DNA of 64,000 nt from positions 20,413 to 84,412 of the forward strand of contig SAQL01000027.1 in the NCBI GenBank assembly GCA_004020645.1, read 5' to 3'. Origin of the DNA: Mesorhizobium sp. GTDB lineage: Bacteria > Pseudomonadota > Alphaproteobacteria > Rhizobiales > Rhizobiaceae. The translations under genes were made by a program, and so were the position numbers. Position 1 is the first letter of the stretch. The number at the start of each line of letters is the position of its first letter. Shown here one piece after another: positions 60,883-64,000 of this stretch. The notes under the pieces are model-generated. The model did not search any database and was not told the DNA's origin. It worked only from the letters and a program-made list of their open reading frames with translations.

Positions 60883-61857
60883 ATGGGGCGACGGATCGTG
60901 CTTGCAATGCTGGCTTTCGCCCTCATTCTTGTCCTCGCCTTCGCGCTTGGCCCGCGCGTCCAAGTCGACACCACGGTTCGCTTCGATTCTTCCCTGATCG
61001 GCGATGATCCGCAAGCCTATCTGGCACGCCGGGAGGCGGCCGTGCCTGATATCCGCGACGGACTTGAAAAGGAAATCATCTGGGCCAATCCGATGATTCA
61101 TGCCAGGACGCCGCTGTCGATCGTCTACGTCCACGGCTTTTCGGCGTCGAAGGGCGAGGTTCGTCCGCTGCCCGACGAGGTGGCCGACCAGCTCGACGCC
61201 AACCTCTTCTACACCCGCCTCACCGGCCACGGACAGGGCGGTGCCGCGATGGCGGATGGCAGCGTCAACGCCTGGATCAACGACTATGCGGAAGCCCTCG
61301 CCATCGGCCGGGCGATCGGCGACAAGGTGATCGTCATCGCTACCTCGACCGGCGGCGCGCTGGCGGCCTGGGCTGCGACGCAGCCGGGCGCTTCAGACGG
61401 TGTTGCCGCAATCGCGTTCATCTCGCCGAATTTCGGCGTTAGGGCTTCGGGCGCCGAACTCCTGACCATGCCTTGGGGCAGAGAAATCGCCCAACTCTTC
61501 GCCGGCAAGGAGCGCATCTTCCCGCCGCGCAACCCGCTGCACGAGAAATTCTGGACCTACCGCTATCCGATCGCCGCGACGCAAGCGATGGCGGCGCTGA
61601 CCGAGCTTGCCTATGGCGCGCCGGTGGAGAAGGCGAACATCCCCGCCCTGTTCATCTTTTCGGATTCGGACAGGATCGTGCGGTCAGACCGTACCCGCGA
61701 AATCGCCGGGCGCTGGGGCGCGGCGCACGAACTGGTGCCGGTCGACGATACCGGCGATCGAGACAACCACGTCATTGCCGGAGACGCGCTGTCGCCAGCA
61801 ACAACGGCTTTCCTCGCGCAGCGCATTGTCGTGTGGGTACAGGCGGTGGTGAAGTAG
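60883..61857 (+). CDS. Alpha/beta hydrolase with N-terminal membrane anchor
   Basis: 324 residues from ATG 60883. An N-terminal hydrophobic segment (IVLAMLAFALILVLAFAL) could be a signal or anchor. The fold shows VYVHGFSASKGE, a nucleophile elbow ATSTGG (Ser in place of GxSxG with an alanine), and a C-terminal NHVIAGD with the catalytic His. It likely acts on an ester or lipid at the inner membrane or in the periplasm. Together with the SDR gene it may belong to one small lipid-related unit. Confidence 0.87.
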   Translation: MGRRIVLAMLAFALILVLAFALGPRVQVDTTVRFDSSLIGDDPQAYLARREAAVPDIRDGLEKEIIWANPMIHARTPLSIVYVHGFSASKGEVRPLPDEVADQLDANLFYTRLTGHGQGGAAMADGSVNAWINDYAEALAIGRAIGDKVIVIATSTGGALAAWAATQPGASDGVAAIAFISPNFGVRASGAELLTMPWGREIAQLFAGKERIFPPRNPLHEKFWTYRYPIAATQAMAALTELAYGAPVEKANIPALFIFSDSDRIVRSDRTREIAGRWGAAHELVPVDDTGDRDNHVIAGDALSPATTAFLAQRIVVWVQAVVK

Positions 61858-61867
61858 ATCTCAGGCG

Positions 61868-61905
61868 AAAAAGGCGACCGAAGCATCGCTCCGATCGCCT
61901 TTTTT
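61868..61905. terminator. Rho-independent terminator between the hydrolase and rhlE
   Basis: AAAAAGGCGA (61868-61877) pairs with TCGCCTTTTT (61895-61904), giving T-runs on both strands. It can serve the rightward hydrolase and the leftward rhlE-like gene, whose stop is 55 bases away. Confidence 0.85.
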
Positions 61906-61959
61906 CAGTTACCCGCAATCAAGCCAAGCCCGCGGGCTCAGCCGGATCTAACTATCCGA

Positions 61960-63387
61960 TTACGCAGCTCGCGCCGCTGGCCGCTTGCCGCCGAAACGAC
62001 GCTTGTTGTTGCCCTTGAAGGGCTTGGCGCCTTCCGGCTTGCGCTCGCCGACAAAGGCTGGCTTGTCGCCAAAACGCTTCTTGCCGAAGCCGTTGTTCTG
62101 GCCACCGGGACGCCTGCCGTCGCGACGGCCATTGCGGTCGTTGGCCGGCTCGAAGCTGCGCTCGTTCTTTTCGGCGGGATTGCGCTGTGGGTCGGGGCTG
62201 CCGAGATGGTCGGCAACGATCGGCAGCTTGGTGCGGATGATGCGCTCGACCTGGCGCAGCTTGCTGTTCTCGGACGGGTCGCAAAGCGTGATGGCGATGC
62301 CGTCCATGCCGTTGCGGCCGGTGCGGCCGATGCGGTGGACATAGCTCTCCGCCTCGTCCGGCAGGTCGAAATTCACCACATGGCTGATGCCAGGCACGTC
62401 GATGCCGCGCGCCGCGATATCGGTCGCCACAAGAATGCGCACCGAACCCTCGCGGAAATCGTTCAGCGCCTTCTGGCGGGCGTTCTGCGACTTGTTGCCG
62501 TGGATAACGGCAGCCTTGAAGCCGTCGCGCTCAAGGTCCTTGGTCACCCTGTCGGCGCCATGCTTGGTGCGCGAAAAGATTATGACGGACTTCATTGCCT
62601 CGTCGGCGAGCATTGTCGACAACACCTGGCGCTTCTGCTTGGTGCGGGCAAAGACGACGCCCTGTACGATCTCGGCCGCCGCAGTGCTGTGAGGCGCAAC
62701 TTCGACGCGGATCGGGTTCTTCAGCAGGCCCTTGGCCAGTTCGGCGATTTCGGCCGGCATGGTCGCCGAGAACAGCACCGTCTGACGGTCCGGCGCGGTC
62801 GCCCTGGCGATGCGCTTGACGTCGTTGATGAAGCCCATATCGAGCATGCGGTCGCCTTCGTCCAGCACCAGCCATTTGGTGTCGGCAAGCGCGAGATCGC
62901 CCTCACGCACCAGATCGGTCAGCCGGCCGGGCGTGGCAATCAAAATGTCGACGCCGGGAGCAATCTTTTTTACCTGGCTGAAGCGCGAGACGCCGCCAAG
63001 CACGAGTGCTGTCGAGACATGCGCGCCCTTGGCGAGCAGCTTGATCATCTCTTCGATCTGCACGGCGAGTTCGCGCGTCGGCGCCAGGATAAGCGCGCGA
63101 GCGGTCTTCGGCCGGCGCTTGGTGCCGAGCGCGATGATCTTCGACAGGATCGGCAGCGCGAACGCCGCGGTCTTGCCCGAACCGGTCTGGGCGATGCCGA
63201 AAATGTCACGGCCTTCCAGCTGCGGCGGGATCGCCTGCGCCTGGATCGGCTTCGGATCGGTGAAGCCCGCGCCATGGGTGGCCTTGAGCAGCGCGCCCGT
63301 AATTCCAAGTGCTGCGAAACCCGAAAGTTCCCCAGTGTCCTTACCGGTCAGAGTGTCCTTGCCGGTCAAAGTGTTTTCGTTGGTCAA
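61960..63387 (-). CDS. rhlE: DEAD-box RNA helicase (RhlE-like) with DEGD motif II
   Basis: 475 residues. Helicase motifs are AQTGSGKT (motif I, ending near residue 72), PTRELAVQI, LVLDEGDRMLDMGF (motif II; the usual DEAD alanine is Gly178), SATMP, and VHRIGRTGRNG. A basic Arg/Lys/Gly/Asn-rich tail of about 80 residues follows, as in RhlE proteins active in ribosome assembly and cold adaptation. The start is TTG at 63387 within three 18-bp repeats, so two further in-frame TTG or CTG codons could also start translation. Confidence 0.93.
   Translation of the reverse strand: MTNENTLTGKDTLTGKDTGELSGFAALGITGALLKATHGAGFTDPKPIQAQAIPPQLEGRDIFGIAQTGSGKTAAFALPILSKIIALGTKRRPKTARALILAPTRELAVQIEEMIKLLAKGAHVSTALVLGGVSRFSQVKKIAPGVDILIATPGRLTDLVREGDLALADTKWLVLDEGDRMLDMGFINDVKRIARATAPDRQTVLFSATMPAEIAELAKGLLKNPIRVEVAPHSTAAAEIVQGVVFARTKQKRQVLSTMLADEAMKSVIIFSRTKHGADRVTKDLERDGFKAAVIHGNKSQNARQKALNDFREGSVRILVATDIAARGIDVPGISHVVNFDLPDEAESYVHRIGRTGRNGMDGIAITLCDPSENSKLRQVERIIRTKLPIVADHLGSPDPQRNPAEKNERSFEPANDRNGRRDGRRPGGQNNGFGKKRFGDKPAFVGERKPEGAKPFKGNNKRRFGGKRPAARAA
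63334..63387. repeat. Three 18-bp tandem repeats spanning the rhlE start
   Basis: Three 18-base units (63334-63351, 63352-63369 and a diverged one at 63370-63387) encode LTGKDT, LTGKDT and MTNENT at the N-terminus. Each unit begins with a possible start codon (TTG or CTG) in the reading frame of the helicase. Confidence 0.88.
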
Positions 63388-63706
63388 AATATTCTTCTTT
63401 CAGGCGGCTCCTGGCCGCAAACATCGATGGCGGCAGGGCGCAACAACCTGCCGTCGAAAAACCTGTCATGAAACGACAAGGCGGCGGACGTTATCGTCCG
63501 CACGGCTGCGCTGTCGTGCCCGCAGGCATCATGCCACGGGGCTTTTTCGCCGCCTTGCCGATTGCCGGAAAGAGGGAAAACAGACGCAACCAGTCTCATT
63601 CGTCGAGAAGGCCGGAGAGTCCCGGCCCAAGCGCCTATGTCGCCGCATATGGCCCAGTTGGTTGCGAAATGCAAGGGGCGTCATGTTGCAGTGCAGCGAA
63701 AACCAA
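63388..63706. other. Leader region of the rhlE-like gene
   Basis: About 320 bases that must include the rhlE promoter and possibly a long untranslated leader, common for cold-shock helicases. Both strands carry open frames without family resemblance. GC-rich inverted segments such as GAAAGCCCCGTGGC are present but no defined element was recognised. Confidence 0.35.
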
Positions 63707-63916
63707 CTAGGATGAACAGCCGTGAACGTCCGCTCTAACTTCTCCCGGCCATTCCCTCGCCCAATGCTGGATGAACAGAACTTCTATTTTAGTGTCTTTC
63801 ATCCGATACGCGACGACGTAGGGCGTGCCGGAAATCACCAACTCCTCTGCACAGAGGATTTGGCTCTTTGACTGAGCCCTGTGGAGGGTCGCTGCCGACC
63901 GGCCTCCAGCCGCCAT
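63707..63916 (-). pseudogene. Truncated RelE/ParE-family toxin
   Basis: The frame contains LVISGTPYVVAYRMKDTKIEVLFIQHWAREWP, split as ELVISGTPYVVAY and IEVLFIQHWAREWP, the C-terminal half of ParE-like toxins. The expected first half (catalytic basic residues before this region) is not found in this frame; the N-terminal 25 residues look unrelated. No antitoxin gene is seen between it and the right edge. It is therefore probably an inactive fragment, though a start beyond the window cannot be fully excluded. Confidence 0.6.
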
Positions 63917-63955
63917 CTCTGACGCTGGCGATTGGCCAAATCACACCTTCGTCAT

Positions 63956-64000
63956 CCTAGGGCGAAGCAAGGAGCGAAGCGACGCGGCGCAGACCCTAGG
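63956..64000. repeat. CCTAGGG-bounded repeat at the right edge
   Basis: CCTAGGG (63956-63962) and CCCTAGG (63994-64000) are exact inverted ends, with two direct copies of GCGAAGC between them. It directly follows the ParE fragment and may continue beyond the window. Confidence 0.65.

Noticed and set aside
2..64000. CRISPR arrays, prophage genes, secretion or biosynthetic clusters
   Set aside because: No regular spaced repeats, integrases, structural phage proteins or modular synthases were seen on either strand.

Overview
The window looks like a stretch of core chromosome from an alphaproteobacterium of the Rhizobiales, most likely Mesorhizobium or a close relative (Phyllobacteriaceae). The evidence is GC-rich coding sequence, the dusB-ntrB-ntrC / ntrY-ntrX order next to hfq-hflX, a fused ispDF gene, the pdhA-pdhB-(DUF5076)-pdhC-lpdA-lipA cluster downstream of eno and ftsB, an OpgC-type glucan modification protein, and interspersed palindromic intergenic repeats of the kind common in rhizobia. 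These are calls from reading the sequence; no database search was run.

Layout. 1-2250: 3' part of an adenylate cyclase/TolB/TPR gene and a tRNA-Ser(UGA). 2650-10800: rightward housekeeping run rlpA, dacF-like, tmk, holB, metG, tatD, a metallo-hydrolase and a YbaK deacylase. 10800-15640: looser region with a TetR regulator, homocysteine methyltransferase, a decayed IS30 transposase fragment, an arginase-family enzyme, an isochorismatase-like hydrolase and a DUF2076 protein. 15650-20600: Bax1-I protein, ECF sigma/anti-sigma pair, OpgC protein and an aromatic/aspartate aminotransferase. 20700-33900: mazG, hflX, hfq, D-amino acid aminotransferase, ntrX, ntrY, ntrC, ntrB, dusB, ispDF and cinA. 33800-44100: leftward RatA-like protein, lipA, GlsB-like protein, lpdA, SGNH hydrolase, pdhC, DUF5076, pdhB, pdhA, ftsB and eno. 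44300-53600: small stress-type genes (lipoprotein, PRC-barrel, dodecin, Dabb, tiny membrane proteins), kdsA, cyclopropane-fatty-acid synthase, NDH-2, 5-FTHF cyclo-ligase and the divergent lrp-ald pair. 53660-64000: an outer-membrane protein fragment, DUF1203, dapB, an OmpA protein, the overlapping cysK-alaX-sseA-GNAT operon, SDR, alpha/beta hydrolase, an RhlE-type RNA helicase and a truncated ParE toxin.

Functionally the genes serve envelope biogenesis (rlpA, dacF, opgC, kdsA, ompA), central carbon entry (eno to pyruvate dehydrogenase with lipoate synthesis), nitrogen two-component regulation (NtrBC/NtrYX), translation and tRNA quality control (metG, ybaK, alaX, dusB), and RNA regulation (hfq, rhlE).

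I found no CRISPR array, prophage, intact insertion sequence or obvious novel multi-gene defence or biosynthetic system. The most interesting signals are smaller: a mosaic family of palindromic repeats in at least nine gaps, one of which supplies the ntrC stop codon; a DacF-like protein that has lost two of three catalytic motifs; a DEAD-box helicase with DEGD in motif II and an 18-bp triplicated repeat spanning its TTG start; an EcfG-type promoter in front of a GlsB-like gene; the tightly overlapped cysK-alaX-sseA-GNAT operon; and several short genes and gene remnants.
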